Source: Streptomyces sp. HM190 (GTDB taxonomy: Bacteria; Actinomycetota; Actinomycetes; Streptomycetales; Streptomycetaceae). Taken from it: a stretch of DNA of 64,000 bases. The position numbers and the translations under genes were made by a program. The first letter of the stretch is position 1. Every line of letters begins with the position of its first letter. Below are positions 41,701 through 50,145 of the stretch, in pieces. A model generated the notes under the pieces. It had not been told where the DNA came from and did no database searches. It was given only the letters and a program-made list of their open reading frames with translations. The DNA is taken from NCBI RefSeq assembly GCF_009857135.1, contig NZ_CP047318.1, positions 1,984,001 through 2,048,000 on the forward strand, read 5' to 3'.

Positions 41701-42591
41701 TCAGCGGTTCTGCGGGGTGCGCAGGCCTGGTGCGCGGTGTTCGTGCTCGGCGGGCCGGAGGGGGCGGCCGGTGCCGGCGAGGGGGCGCCGGTCGGTGTGC
41801 GCGCAGGCGTGGGTGGGGACTCCGGGCCGCCGTTCGGCGGGGGTGCCGTGGAGCCTGCCCATGATCATGAACGGGTCGAACATCACCACGACGCCCGCCA
41901 GGAGCAGGAAGACCAGCGGGCCGATCATCAGCGGGGCGAGGAGGGCCGCGGACGACGAGCCGTCGGCGGGGGCGGCGTCGGCCGCGCCGTGCAGGTGGAC
42001 GCTGAGGGCGGCCATGCCGGTGTAGTGCATGCCGCTGACCGCGATGCCCATGACGAGGCTCGCGCCGACGCTCCACAGGAAGCCGCGGACCTGTCCGGCG
42101 GCCCACAGCGCGGCGATCGCGGCCACCACGGCGATGACGACGGAGGCGGCAACGGTGACGGTGTTGTACTCGAGGGTGCCGTTGAGGCGCATGCCGGCCA
42201 TGCCGAGGTAGTGCATGGAGGCGATGCCGAGGCCGGTGATCGTGCCGCCGGTGAAGAGCGCGGCCCCGGTCGCTCCTTCGGAGCCGACCATGAAGATGCC
42301 GATGCCGACCATGACGATCGCGACGGCGAGGCTCGCGAACGTGGTCAGCGGGTCGTAGTGGACCGGGGTCTGCAGGACCTTGAACCCCATCATGGCGACG
42401 AAGTGCATGGTCCATATCCCGGAGCCGATGGCGGCCGAGCCCAGCGTCAGCCAGCCGATCCGCAGGCGTCCGTCGGCCAGCATCGATCTGGTGGTGCAGC
42501 GCAGGCCGAGCGCGCCTCCGAGGCAGGCCATGAGGTAGGCCGCCACCGGTGTCACGAGTCCGTAGCTGAAGCCGTCGACGGTGCCCTGCAT
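41701..42591 (-). CDS. MHYT-domain integral membrane protein
   Basis: Predicted sensor membrane protein of 296 aa with about seven TM helices. Three MHYT-type motifs lie within the membrane segments: MHFVAM (about residue 62), MHYLGM (about 126) and MHYTGM (about 189). In this family they are thought to bind copper and sense a diatomic gas or redox state. The C-terminal ~45 residues are a polar, His/Arg/Pro-rich tail with no output domain, so signalling would need a partner. ATG start with GGGAAAGG upstream. It lies just upstream of uvrB on the same strand but has no evident functional link to it. Confidence 0.9.
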   Translation of the reverse strand: MQGTVDGFSYGLVTPVAAYLMACLGGALGLRCTTRSMLADGRLRIGWLTLGSAAIGSGIWTMHFVAMMGFKVLQTPVHYDPLTTFASLAVAIVMVGIGIFMVGSEGATGAALFTGGTITGLGIASMHYLGMAGMRLNGTLEYNTVTVAASVVIAVVAAIAALWAAGQVRGFLWSVGASLVMGIAVSGMHYTGMAALSVHLHGAADAAPADGSSSAALLAPLMIGPLVFLLLAGVVVMFDPFMIMGRLHGTPAERRPGVPTHACAHTDRRPLAGTGRPLRPAEHEHRAPGLRTPQNR

Positions 42592-42872
42592 CCGCGGCTG
42601 CCTTTCCCGCCCTGTCGCGTCCCTGGATGTGCCGTACTGCCCCCGCCCCCGGGTCCGCCACGACGGTCAGGGTTGTCGCAGAGAGTATGGCCCCCACCGG
42701 AATGGTCGAACGATTTTCCGGCAAAGAAACACGGCCTTGCCCCACTTGTGCGGCGCCCGTGTGCGGACTTGGGCAACTCCATTCAATTCATGGCCATCCT
42801 GTACCCCCTCTCCCGTTGACTCGCTGCTGTCACTCTTGAGCTGACCGTGACCGATCGACGCGAGGAGTACGC

Positions 42873-43745
42873 ATGCATGTGCGCGCAGTTGCCGCCGCGG
42901 CCGCCGCGTTCATGGGGGCCGCCGGCCTCCTGCTCCCCACTTCGGCCGCCCAGGCGGCCACGCACGCAGACACCCTGATGGTCGTGGCGCATCGCGGGGC
43001 CTCCGCCTACGCGCCCGAGAACACCCTGGCCGCCGTCGACAGGGCCGACGAGATGGGCTTCAGCTGGGTCGAGAACGACGTCCAGCGCACCAAGGACGGC
43101 GCGCTCGTCGTCGTCCACGACGCGACGCTGGCCCGCACCACCGATGTCGAGCAGGTGTTTCCGGACCGCGCGCCGTGGAACGTACGCGACTTCACCGCCG
43201 CCGAGATCGCCCGTCTGGACGCGGGCAGCTGGTTCGACACGCGCTACGCGGGCGCGCGCGTGCCGACGCTGCAGCAGTACATGAGGCGGGTGACACGCAA
43301 TCATCAGAAGCTCGTCCTGGAGATCAAGAACCCCCAACTGTATCCGGGCATCGAACAGCAGACCCTGAAGGTGCTCGCCGACGAGGGCTGGCTGACGCCC
43401 CAGCACCTCCGGGACCGCCTGGTGGTGCAGAGCTTCAGTCCGGACACGGTGCGGCGGGTGCACGAGCTGAGCCCGGGCGTGAGGACCGCCTTCCTCGGCA
43501 CCCCGGCCGTCGCGGACCTGCCGGAGTACGCGACCTTCGCCGACCAGATCAACTCCTCCTACACGACGATCTCACGCTCCTACGTCGCCACGATCCACGC
43601 CTTCGAGGGTCCGCACGGCAAGCCGTTGGAGATGCTCACCTGGACCGTCAACGACGCGGAGAACGCCCGCAAGGTCGCGCAGTACGGCGTGGACGGCATC
43701 ATCACGAACAAGCCGGACGTGGTCGAGGAGGCCACACGGGACTGA
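42873..43745 (+). CDS. Secreted glycerophosphodiester phosphodiesterase
   Basis: Exported GDPD of 290 aa with a Sec signal peptide (MHVRAVAAAAAAFMGAAGLLL, cleavage near AAQAATH). The TIM-barrel active site shows VAHRGASAYAPENTLAAV (HRG and PENT, about residues 40-55), the metal-binding VENDVQRTKDGALVVVHD (about 67-84) and EIKNPQ (about 148-153). Typical end motif YGVDGIITNKPD. CGAGGAG lies 7 nt before the ATG. In Streptomyces such enzymes release glycerol-3-phosphate from phosphodiesters, often under phosphate control; I see no obvious PHO box here. Confidence 0.94.
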   Translation: MHVRAVAAAAAAFMGAAGLLLPTSAAQAATHADTLMVVAHRGASAYAPENTLAAVDRADEMGFSWVENDVQRTKDGALVVVHDATLARTTDVEQVFPDRAPWNVRDFTAAEIARLDAGSWFDTRYAGARVPTLQQYMRRVTRNHQKLVLEIKNPQLYPGIEQQTLKVLADEGWLTPQHLRDRLVVQSFSPDTVRRVHELSPGVRTAFLGTPAVADLPEYATFADQINSSYTTISRSYVATIHAFEGPHGKPLEMLTWTVNDAENARKVAQYGVDGIITNKPDVVEEATRD

Positions 43746-43779
43746 CCGCTCACGACCGGGAGGGGTGATGCTCCTCCGG

Positions 43780-43810
43780 CGGCGTGCGTCCGGTGAGCCG
43801 GCGCACGCCG
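43780..43810 (+). terminator. Hairpin after the GDPD gene
   Basis: Arms 43780-43788 and 43802-43810 pair over 9 bp around a 13-nt loop, 35 nt past the GDPD stop and before the ogt start. Confidence 0.5.
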
Positions 43811-43845
43811 CGGGCGTTGTCGGTGGCGGGCCGTACCGTGGTCGC

Positions 43846-44400
43846 ATGAACAACCACGGGCAGGACGGGCATCAGGTCGTGTGGGCCGTCGTGGGCACGG
43901 ACATCGGTCCGCTGCTGCTGGCCGCGACGGACGACGGCTTGGTGAACGTCGTGTTCCACGCCACGGACACGGTCCGCGACACGGCGCTCGACCGCCTCGC
44001 GTCCCGGCTGGGCACCCGGCCCGTCGAGGCCCCGCTCGCCCCGCCGCTGGCCGAGGCGATAGGCCAGGTCGAGGCGTACTTCGCGGGTGACCGGCAGGTC
44101 TTCGAACTGCCCCTGGACTGGTCGCTGGTCTCCGGCTTCAACCGCCAGGTGCTGCGGGAGCTGGCCTCCGGTGTGCCCTACGGCTCGGTCGTGGGCTACG
44201 GCGACCTGGCCCGCCGGGTCGGGCAACCGGGCGCGGCCCAGGCGGTGGGCGTGGCGATGGGGTCGAATCCGCTGCCGGTGGTCGTGCCGTGCCACCGGGT
44301 GGTGGAGAGCGACGGGGGCATCGGCGGGTTCGGCGGCGGGCTGGAGGCCAAGCGGAAGCTGCTGGCGCTGGAGGGAGTGCTGCCCGAGCCGCTGTTCTGA
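43846..44400 (+). CDS. ogt: Methylated-DNA-[protein]-cysteine S-methyltransferase
   Basis: Suicide repair protein that removes O6-alkyl groups from guanine, 184 aa. The active-site motif is VVPCHRVV (Cys about residue 148), preceded by the DNA-binding HTH (FNRQVLRELASGVPYGSVVGYGDLARRVG) and followed by GGIGGFGGGLEAKRKLLALEG. ATG 43846 selected; the in-frame extension upstream overlaps a hairpin and is not family-like. It stands alone, and an intergenic repeat begins about 20 nt after its stop. Confidence 0.95.
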   Translation: MNNHGQDGHQVVWAVVGTDIGPLLLAATDDGLVNVVFHATDTVRDTALDRLASRLGTRPVEAPLAPPLAEAIGQVEAYFAGDRQVFELPLDWSLVSGFNRQVLRELASGVPYGSVVGYGDLARRVGQPGAAQAVGVAMGSNPLPVVVPCHRVVESDGGIGGFGGGLEAKRKLLALEGVLPEPLF

Positions 44401-44413
44401 CCCGTGTGCGGCT

Positions 44414-44469
44414 GTGCGTGCTAGTGCCGCGACGGGGCAAACGTTGCCCGTCGCGGCACTAGCACGCAC
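44414..44469 (+). terminator. 23-bp perfect hairpin after ogt (left end of repeat copy A)
   Basis: Arms 44414-44436 and 44447-44469 are perfectly complementary around a 10-nt loop. It is 14 nt past the ogt stop and would end ogt transcription. It contains the left CTAG boundary of the intergenic repeat. Confidence 0.75.
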
Positions 44470-44588
44470 TCTCGGCGCACCGGGCACAAGCCCGAGTGCA
44501 TCCCGTACGAGGACGTACGCCCGGCACGCCGGGAGCACGCACCGGACGCCGCTCCTCGACGGGCAAACGGTGCCTGCCGCGGCACTAG
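44421..44588 (+). repeat. CTAG-bounded intergenic repeat, copy A
   Basis: About 168-bp element starting and ending in CTAG, with 11-bp terminal inverted repeats (CTAGTGCCGCG). The same element occurs in reverse orientation at 53932-54100; over the right ~125 bp I count about 6 differences (about 95% identity). The left end is a hairpin. The right CTAG forms the TAG stop of the glyoxalase-family gene. Short ORFs inside (such as Arg/Ser-rich ones) look spurious. No transposase is present, so it is MITE-like or REP-like. Confidence 0.85.
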
Positions 44589-45028
44589 TCGTGGTCGTAC
44601 GGGTCGTAGTGCCGGACCTCGAAGATGTTGCCGTCCGGGTCCCGGAAGTAGAAGCTGCGCCGGGCCGCTCCTCGGGCGCCGAAGGAGTCGTACGACAGGT
44701 CGGAGACCGGGACCTCCCGTTCCTCCAGCCGGGTTCGCAGGTGCTCGAAGCGGTCGCCGGGCAGGGCCAGGCACACGTGGTTGACGGGATGGCCGGCGCT
44801 GTCGGCGGCGCCGGGCAGCATCCTCATGCGCTCCGCCGAGCCGACCGGCATGAGGTCGAGGATGGTCTCGTCGTTGACGCGCATGGAGGGAAAGGGCACC
44901 TTTCCCTCGGAGTACTCGGTCAGGCGTACGGGTGCCAGGCCGACGGCCGTCTCGTAGAAGTCGGCCGCGGCCACAGGTTCCCGTACCCAGAGGACGACGT
45001 GGTCGAGACGTGTCGTGTTGTCCGTCAT
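44585..45028 (-). CDS. VOC-family (glyoxalase/bleomycin-resistance-like) protein
   Basis: Vicinal-oxygen-chelate fold protein of 147 aa. Two beta-alpha-beta modules are visible: LDHVVLWVREPVAAADFYETAVGL (metal ligand His about residue 9) and HVCLALPGDRFEHLRTRLEE (His about 85), ending in RRSFYFRDPDGNIFEVRHY with the conserved Glu (about residue 138). Start is ATG 45028; the 12-residue upstream extension is not family-like. The TAG stop is supplied by the terminal CTAG of an intergenic repeat. Divergent from psuG. Specific substrate unknown. Confidence 0.9.
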   Translation of the reverse strand: MTDNTTRLDHVVLWVREPVAAADFYETAVGLAPVRLTEYSEGKVPFPSMRVNDETILDLMPVGSAERMRMLPGAADSAGHPVNHVCLALPGDRFEHLRTRLEEREVPVSDLSYDSFGARGAARRSFYFRDPDGNIFEVRHYDPYDHD

Positions 45029-45126
45029 GCTCCCCAGGCTGGTGTCCCTCACCACAGGTCGCAAGGGTTTGGCCGGACGCGTCGGCCGCCAGTGATGAGA
45101 GGGAACGACTGACAGGAGGCAAGCGC

Positions 45127-46032
45127 GTGCTGGTGGTGTCGGAAGAGGTGCGGGACGCGGTTGACGCGCGTCGCCCCGTGGTGGCGCTCGAGTCCACGAT
45201 CATCGCGCACGGCCTGCCCCGGCCGCGCAACCTGCGGGTCGCCCTGGAGCTGGAGGACGTCGTACGGCAGGAGGGTGCCGTACCGGCGACCATCGCCGTG
45301 CTCGACGGGCGGCCGCACATCGGCCTCGACAAGGAGCAGCTGGAGCGGGTCGCGAACGAGGACGGCATCCGCAAGCTCGGCCATCGGGACCTGCCGCTCG
45401 CGGTGGCCTCCGGGATGAGCGGCGCGACGACGGTGTCGGCGACCGCCCTGCTGGCGTCCCTGGCGGGCGTACGGGTGTTCGCGACGGGCGGTCTCGGCGG
45501 GGTGCACCGGGAGTGGACGACGACACAGGACGAGTCCGCCGACCTGGGGCTGCTGGCGCGCACCCGGATCACGGTGGTGTGCGCGGGCGTGAAATCGATC
45601 CTGGACGTGCCGGCGACCCTGCAGCGGCTGGAGACACTGGGTGTCGCGGTCGCCGGGTACGGCACGGACCGCTTCCCCGGCTTCTACCTCTCCGACTCCG
45701 GGCACCCCGTGGAGTGGACGCTGCGGTCGCCCGGCGAGGTCGCCGAGGTCATGCGGGCCCAGGACGCGCTCGACGGGCCGGAGTCGGCGCTGATCGTCGC
45801 CAACCCGGTGCCGGAGGCGGAGCAGCTCGATCCCGACCTCCACGCGCGGGTGCTCGCCGACGCGTTGCGGGCGGCCGAGGAGGAGGGGATCACAGGGCAG
45901 GCGGTCACCCCGTTCCTGCTGAGCCATCTCGTGCGGCACACGGACGGCGCCTCGCTGAGCGCCAACCTGGCGGCGGTCCGCGGGAACGTACGGCTCGCCG
46001 CGCGGATCGCGGCGGCGTGGACCGGGGCGTGA
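45127..46032 (+). CDS. psuG: Pseudouridine-5'-phosphate glycosidase
   Basis: Cleaves the C-C glycosidic bond of pseudouridine-5'-phosphate to uracil and ribose-5-phosphate; 301 aa. Family motifs: VVALESTIIAHGLPRPRNL, AVASGMSGATTVSATALLA, FATGGLGGVHR and the presumed Schiff-base lysine segment VCAGVKSILDVPATLQRLET. GTG start at 45127 with AGGAGG 8 nt upstream. One nucleotide separates its stop from the next ATG, which encodes a PfkB kinase that would make its substrate, so the pair forms a pseudouridine salvage operon. Confidence 0.94.
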   Translation: MLVVSEEVRDAVDARRPVVALESTIIAHGLPRPRNLRVALELEDVVRQEGAVPATIAVLDGRPHIGLDKEQLERVANEDGIRKLGHRDLPLAVASGMSGATTVSATALLASLAGVRVFATGGLGGVHREWTTTQDESADLGLLARTRITVVCAGVKSILDVPATLQRLETLGVAVAGYGTDRFPGFYLSDSGHPVEWTLRSPGEVAEVMRAQDALDGPESALIVANPVPEAEQLDPDLHARVLADALRAAEEEGITGQAVTPFLLSHLVRHTDGASLSANLAAVRGNVRLAARIAAAWTGA

Positions 46033-46033
46033 G

Positions 46034-47011
46034 ATGGCCGGGCGTGACGGGCCGCTGCCCGGCGGCGCGGTGAACCCACCGGGCACCCACGAGACGGGCG
46101 CCGACGGGAGAGCGGGTGGGGCGCTGCTCGTCGTGGGCGACGTCGTCACGGATGTCGTCGCCCGGCATCGCGGTGCGCTCGCGCCGGGCACCGACACGGC
46201 CTCCGCGATCCGTACGCTGCCCGGCGGCGCGGGCGCCAATGTGGCCTGCTGGGCGGCCCGTCAGGGCTGTGCGGACGTGCGGCTGCTCGGGCGGGTGGGC
46301 GCGGACGCGGCCGGGTGGCACGAGCGGGAGCTGCGCGAGGCGGGGGTACTCCCCCGCCTCGTCGTCGACCCGGAGGCCGCGACGGGCACGGTGATCTGCC
46401 TGGTGGACACGGAGGCCGCCGCCGAACGCACGTTCCTCACGGACAGCGGTGCCTCGCTGCGGCTGGATCCGGACGACTGGTCACCGGGTCTGCTCGACGG
46501 GGTGGCCCGGCTGCATCTGTCGGGCTACCTGTTCTTCTCGGAGCCGAGCCGGGCGCTGGTGTCGGTGGCTCTGGCGTCGGCACGCGCGCGTGGAGTGCCG
46601 GTGAGCGTGGATCCGGCCTCGGCGGGGTTCCTGACGGAGCTGGGTGTGGACCGCTTCCTCGCACTCGTCGCAGGGGTGGACGTGCTGCTGCCCAGCCGGG
46701 ACGAGGCTGGTCTGCTCACCGGGCTGCCCGATCCGGCCGACGCGGCGGCCAAGTTGAGCCGCTTCTTCCCGCTGGTGGTGGCCAAGCAGGGGGCCGAGGG
46801 CGCCCTGATCGCCGAGGGCGGCGGCGTACGGGCTCGGGTTCCGGCGGCCCCCGCCGTGCCCCGGGACACGACCGGCGCCGGCGACGCGTTCACCGGGGCG
46901 TTCCTGGCCGCCCTGATCGCGGGCGCGGAGCCCGAGGACGCGGCGGCACGGGGCTGCGCCGCGGGTGCGCTGGCCGTGGGGAAGGTGGGCGGACGACCAC
47001 CGATGGGCTGA
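46034..47011 (+). CDS. psuK: PfkB-family kinase, probable pseudouridine kinase
   Basis: Ribokinase-fold kinase of 325 aa. Substrate-lid motif GGAGANVACWAARQG (about residues 64-78) and ATP/anion-hole signature DTTGAGDAFTGAFLAAL with catalytic Asp (about residue 284) are intact, unlike the frameshifted PfkB gene at 22.3 kb. Its position directly after psuG suggests it phosphorylates pseudouridine. Family alone would only say sugar or nucleoside kinase. The first ~28 residues are a variable Gly/Pro-rich extension; a later start is possible. Confidence 0.82.
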   Translation: MAGRDGPLPGGAVNPPGTHETGADGRAGGALLVVGDVVTDVVARHRGALAPGTDTASAIRTLPGGAGANVACWAARQGCADVRLLGRVGADAAGWHERELREAGVLPRLVVDPEAATGTVICLVDTEAAAERTFLTDSGASLRLDPDDWSPGLLDGVARLHLSGYLFFSEPSRALVSVALASARARGVPVSVDPASAGFLTELGVDRFLALVAGVDVLLPSRDEAGLLTGLPDPADAAAKLSRFFPLVVAKQGAEGALIAEGGGVRARVPAAPAVPRDTTGAGDAFTGAFLAALIAGAEPEDAAARGCAAGALAVGKVGGRPPMG

Positions 47012-47169
47012 GGGGACGGGGCGGCGGGGACTCGTCGGCACGCGTCACCGGTGGACGGGGATCGGACCGCGGTCCTGCCGTCGTCGTCGCCGTGCCGTCG
47101 CGGCCCCGCGGAAGCCGCCCCGTTCCCGTTCGCCGCGGTCGGCCCGCGCGGACGGTCGCGCGCCACGCC

Positions 47170-47967
47170 CTACGGCCTCCTCCCCCACGCCGAGACGAGC
47201 GGTGTGGCGGCGATGTCCATCGTCCCGGAGGACAGGTTGGCCAGATGGCGGTCGATCTCCTCGTCCGTGGCGAGACCGGCGGTGACGAGAGCCGGGCGGA
47301 GCCGCTGGATCGTGGAGGACTCCAGGGCGGCGCAGTCGGGCGAGGCGATGGGAAAGTACACGTCGGCCTCCACACCGCGCAGCCCCGCCTCGCGCAGCAG
47401 CCGCGGGAGCCTGCGGCCGTGCGCCGGGTCCACCCCACGCTCGTCGAGGAGGGCACGGATGGCCTGCCGGAGCCGGTTGGCCGCCTGCTGGTCGGGACCG
47501 GTCTCCTCCAGGCAGGCCAAGGGCTGGAGCGCGGGGTCGGCGTCCTCGATCAGCAGGCGCCCGCCGGGCCGCAGGGCCTTGATCATCGACACCACGGCAC
47601 GCGCGCGGTCCGGGGCGTGGACCAGGGCCAGGCGGGCGTGGACGAGGTCGAATCCGTCGCCCGGCGGCTGGTCGACGCCCACGTGGTGGACGAGGACCTC
47701 GACCGGTGGGCGGGTGACCGAGGGGACCGCCCAGGAGAGGTCGATGCCGGTGGCGATGACCTTCCCCGTGGGTCCGACCTTCTTGGCCAGCCAGGAGACG
47801 ACCGAGGCCCCGCTCGCGCCGACCTCCCAGCAGCGCCAGCCGGATCCGAGGCCGAAGCCCTCCATGTGCCGGAACGTCGTGCGGTCGAAGAGGGTGGCGA
47901 AGGCGTCGGAGCGCTGCCCCGTCTCGCCCTGCCGGTGGTCGAGGAGATGTCCGTCGGTTCGCATCAT
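47170..47967 (-). CDS. SAM-dependent methyltransferase (UbiE/COQ5-like)
   Basis: Class I methyltransferase of 265 aa. The SAM-binding motif I reads CWEVGASGASVVSWLAKKVG (about residues 46-65), followed by VIATGIDLS (motif II, acidic residue), FDLVHARLALVHAPDRARAV and ALRPGGRLLIEDAD (motif III region). The C-terminal part is helical and may bind substrate. Start placed at ATG 47967 (MMRTDGHLLDHRQGE). In-frame codons up to 48099 add an implausible Trp-rich extension. Substrate unknown. Converges with psuK. Confidence 0.85.
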   Translation of the reverse strand: MMRTDGHLLDHRQGETGQRSDAFATLFDRTTFRHMEGFGLGSGWRCWEVGASGASVVSWLAKKVGPTGKVIATGIDLSWAVPSVTRPPVEVLVHHVGVDQPPGDGFDLVHARLALVHAPDRARAVVSMIKALRPGGRLLIEDADPALQPLACLEETGPDQQAANRLRQAIRALLDERGVDPAHGRRLPRLLREAGLRGVEADVYFPIASPDCAALESSTIQRLRPALVTAGLATDEEIDRHLANLSSGTMDIAATPLVSAWGRRP

Positions 47968-48251
47968 GCCCAGATCATCCCATTTGACTGACTTATCACT
48001 CTTCACGACGCTCCAACAGTCCGTCAGGACCGCACCGGTGGCGGCCGAGACGGGTACCGCGACCGCCACCCAGGGCCACCCGAACCACGACGGAACCACG
48101 CCCGAACCCCTCGGACGGAGGCGCCCGGAGCGACCGCAAACGAAGTGGAACGTTCCGTTCCCACAGCCTTACCCGCAGCTCAAGGACGCCTGGCACACTG
48201 ACGCGACAAGGCACGAAGTGCGGTGCGAGGGGACCACCCGAGGAGATCCAG

Positions 48252-49379
48252 ATGTCCATGGCAGGGAATCTGCGGAAGGTCACCGGCCTCGGCAAGGCCG
48301 GCGGCCTGCGCAAGGTGGCACGGCTGGCACGGCGTCGCGCCCGCGTCGACCTCAGCCACCCCGCCCGCTCCCCCCTGGGCACCTCCGTGGTGAACTGCGT
48401 GACCTACCACAAGGGCGTCCGCGCCCCCGGCGGCCGCGATGTCGTGGAGGCCCTCCGGCAGGTGCGCAGGGCCGACCACGGCTTCGTCTGGCTCGGGCTG
48501 CACGAGCCGACGGAACGGGAGTTCGCCGGCATCGCCGAGCTCTTCGACCTGCACCCGCTGGCGGTCGAGGACGCGGTCGAGGCCCATCAGCGCCCCAAGC
48601 TGGAGCGGTACGGCGACACGCTGTTCGCGGTGTTCAAGACCGTCTGCTACGTCGAGCACACGGAGCTGACCGCGACGAGCGAGGTGGTGAACACCGGCGA
48701 GATCATGGTGTTCGTCGGTCCCGACTTCGTGATCTCCGTGCGGCACGGACGCCACGGCTCGCTCGGCCCGCTGCGCGAGGAACTGGAGGCCGACCCGGAG
48801 CAGCTCGCCAAGGGCCCGGCCGCCGTCCTGCACGCGATCGCCGACCATGTCGTGGACGACTACCTGACGGTCACGGACTCGGTGCAGGCCGACATCGACC
48901 AGGTGGAGACCGACGTGTTCGCGGCGAACGGCGCGCGCGTCGACCCCGGCCGGATCTACCAGCTCAAGCGGGAGCTGCTCGAACTGAAGCGGGCGGTGGC
49001 CCCGCTCGCCCGGCCGCTGCTGGAGCTGACCACCCGGCCCATCCGGGTCGTGGAGCCGGAGATACAGGCCTACTTCCGCGATGTCTGCGACCATCTGCTG
49101 CGGGCGACCGAGCAGATCGCCGCGTTCGACGAACTGCTCAACTCGATCCTTCAGGCACACCTGGCGCAGGTCAGCGTCGCGCAGAACGAGGACATGCGGA
49201 AGATCACCGCGTGGGCGGCGCTGATCGCCGTGCCGACCATGGTCTGCGGGGTGTACGGCATGAACTTCCAGTACATGCCGGAGCTGACCTGGAGATTCGG
49301 CTACCCGCTGGTCCTGGGGGTCATAGCCGCGGCCTGCGTCACCCTGTACCGGGGCTTCAAGCGCAACGGCTGGCTCTGA
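48252..49379 (+). CDS. corA: CorA-family magnesium/cobalt transporter
   Basis: Divalent-cation channel of 375 aa. The long cytoplasmic N-terminal domain includes WLGLHEPTEREFAGIAELFDLHPLAVEDA and QRPKLERYGDTLFAVFKT. The stalk helix follows, and the C-terminus has two TM helices with the selectivity motif YGMNF at the end of TM1 (about residue 335) and a basic tail KRNGWL. ATG start with GAGGAG upstream. The basic N-terminal 35 residues are typical of Streptomyces members. No M-box-like leader is visible in the ~280 bp upstream. Confidence 0.94.
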   Translation: MSMAGNLRKVTGLGKAGGLRKVARLARRRARVDLSHPARSPLGTSVVNCVTYHKGVRAPGGRDVVEALRQVRRADHGFVWLGLHEPTEREFAGIAELFDLHPLAVEDAVEAHQRPKLERYGDTLFAVFKTVCYVEHTELTATSEVVNTGEIMVFVGPDFVISVRHGRHGSLGPLREELEADPEQLAKGPAAVLHAIADHVVDDYLTVTDSVQADIDQVETDVFAANGARVDPGRIYQLKRELLELKRAVAPLARPLLELTTRPIRVVEPEIQAYFRDVCDHLLRATEQIAAFDELLNSILQAHLAQVSVAQNEDMRKITAWAALIAVPTMVCGVYGMNFQYMPELTWRFGYPLVLGVIAAACVTLYRGFKRNGWL

Positions 49380-49486
49380 CCCGGCACCGGCGGGACACGG
49401 GGCGGAAGGGTGGAGGAAGAGGACGGGGTCGGACCGGTCGCGGTCGGGTCCGCGTCTCGTTACCGCGTCGGCGCCTCGCGACCGGG

Positions 49487-49915
49487 TCAGTGCTTCGCGG
49501 TCCGGGCGTAGACGCTCTCGGCCCAGTCGGCGATCTGGTCCTCGGGGAGATGCCGGGCGAGGTCGGCCTCGCTGATCATGCCGACGAGGCGCTTGTTGTG
49601 GATCACCGGAAGCCGGCGGATCTGGTGCTCCTTCATCTCCTCCAGCACCTCGCTGACGTCGGCGTCGGCGTCGATCCAGCGCGGTGTTCCCTTCGCGAGG
49701 TCGCCCGCCGTGATGCGGGACGGGTCGTGTCCCATGGCGACACAGCCCACGACGATGTCGCGGTCGGTGAGGATGCCGCAGAGGCGTTCGTTCTCGTCGC
49801 TGATGGGGAGCGCCCCCACGTTCAGCTGACGCATCAGCTGGGCGGCACGGTCCAGGGTCTCGTGGGCGGGGATCCACTGGGCGCCCCGGTGCATGATGTC
49901 TCCGGCGGTGGTCAT
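49487..49915 (-). CDS. Two-CBS-domain protein (Hrp1-like)
   Basis: Small cytosolic protein of 142 aa consisting almost only of a CBS pair: IMHRGAQWIPAHETLDRAAQLMRQLNVGALPISDENERLCGILTDRDIV (about residues 7-55) and WIDADADVSEVLEEMKEHQIRRLPVIHNKRLVGMISEADL (about 80-120). Such proteins resemble mycobacterial hypoxic-response protein 1 and bind adenosyl ligands or metals. Start ATG 49915 with CTAGGAGG upstream. It has no obvious operon partner. Confidence 0.9.
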   Translation of the reverse strand: MTTAGDIMHRGAQWIPAHETLDRAAQLMRQLNVGALPISDENERLCGILTDRDIVVGCVAMGHDPSRITAGDLAKGTPRWIDADADVSEVLEEMKEHQIRRLPVIHNKRLVGMISEADLARHLPEDQIADWAESVYARTAKH

Positions 49916-50145
49916 GCCATACCTCCTAGGGCCGGGTGCCCGGAGCGGCGCGGGAGGCGCCGCTGGTCCCGACGCGGCGCGGACGGCACCGCTGGTCCCG
50001 GCGCTGCTCATTCTTGCCGCGCCCGGCGGCGGTCGCACCCGGAGGAGGGCGCCGCGGACGGGCCCGCCCCCGGTTGACGGCGTAGGCGCCCACGTGCCGC
50101 CCCGTCGAGGGCCGGAGCGCCCGGTGCCGAGCCGGCGGCCTGCCG

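Noticed and set aside
48100..48251. Magnesium (M-box) riboswitch upstream of corA
   Set aside because: The leader is short and GC-rich, and I could not see the conserved M-box segments.
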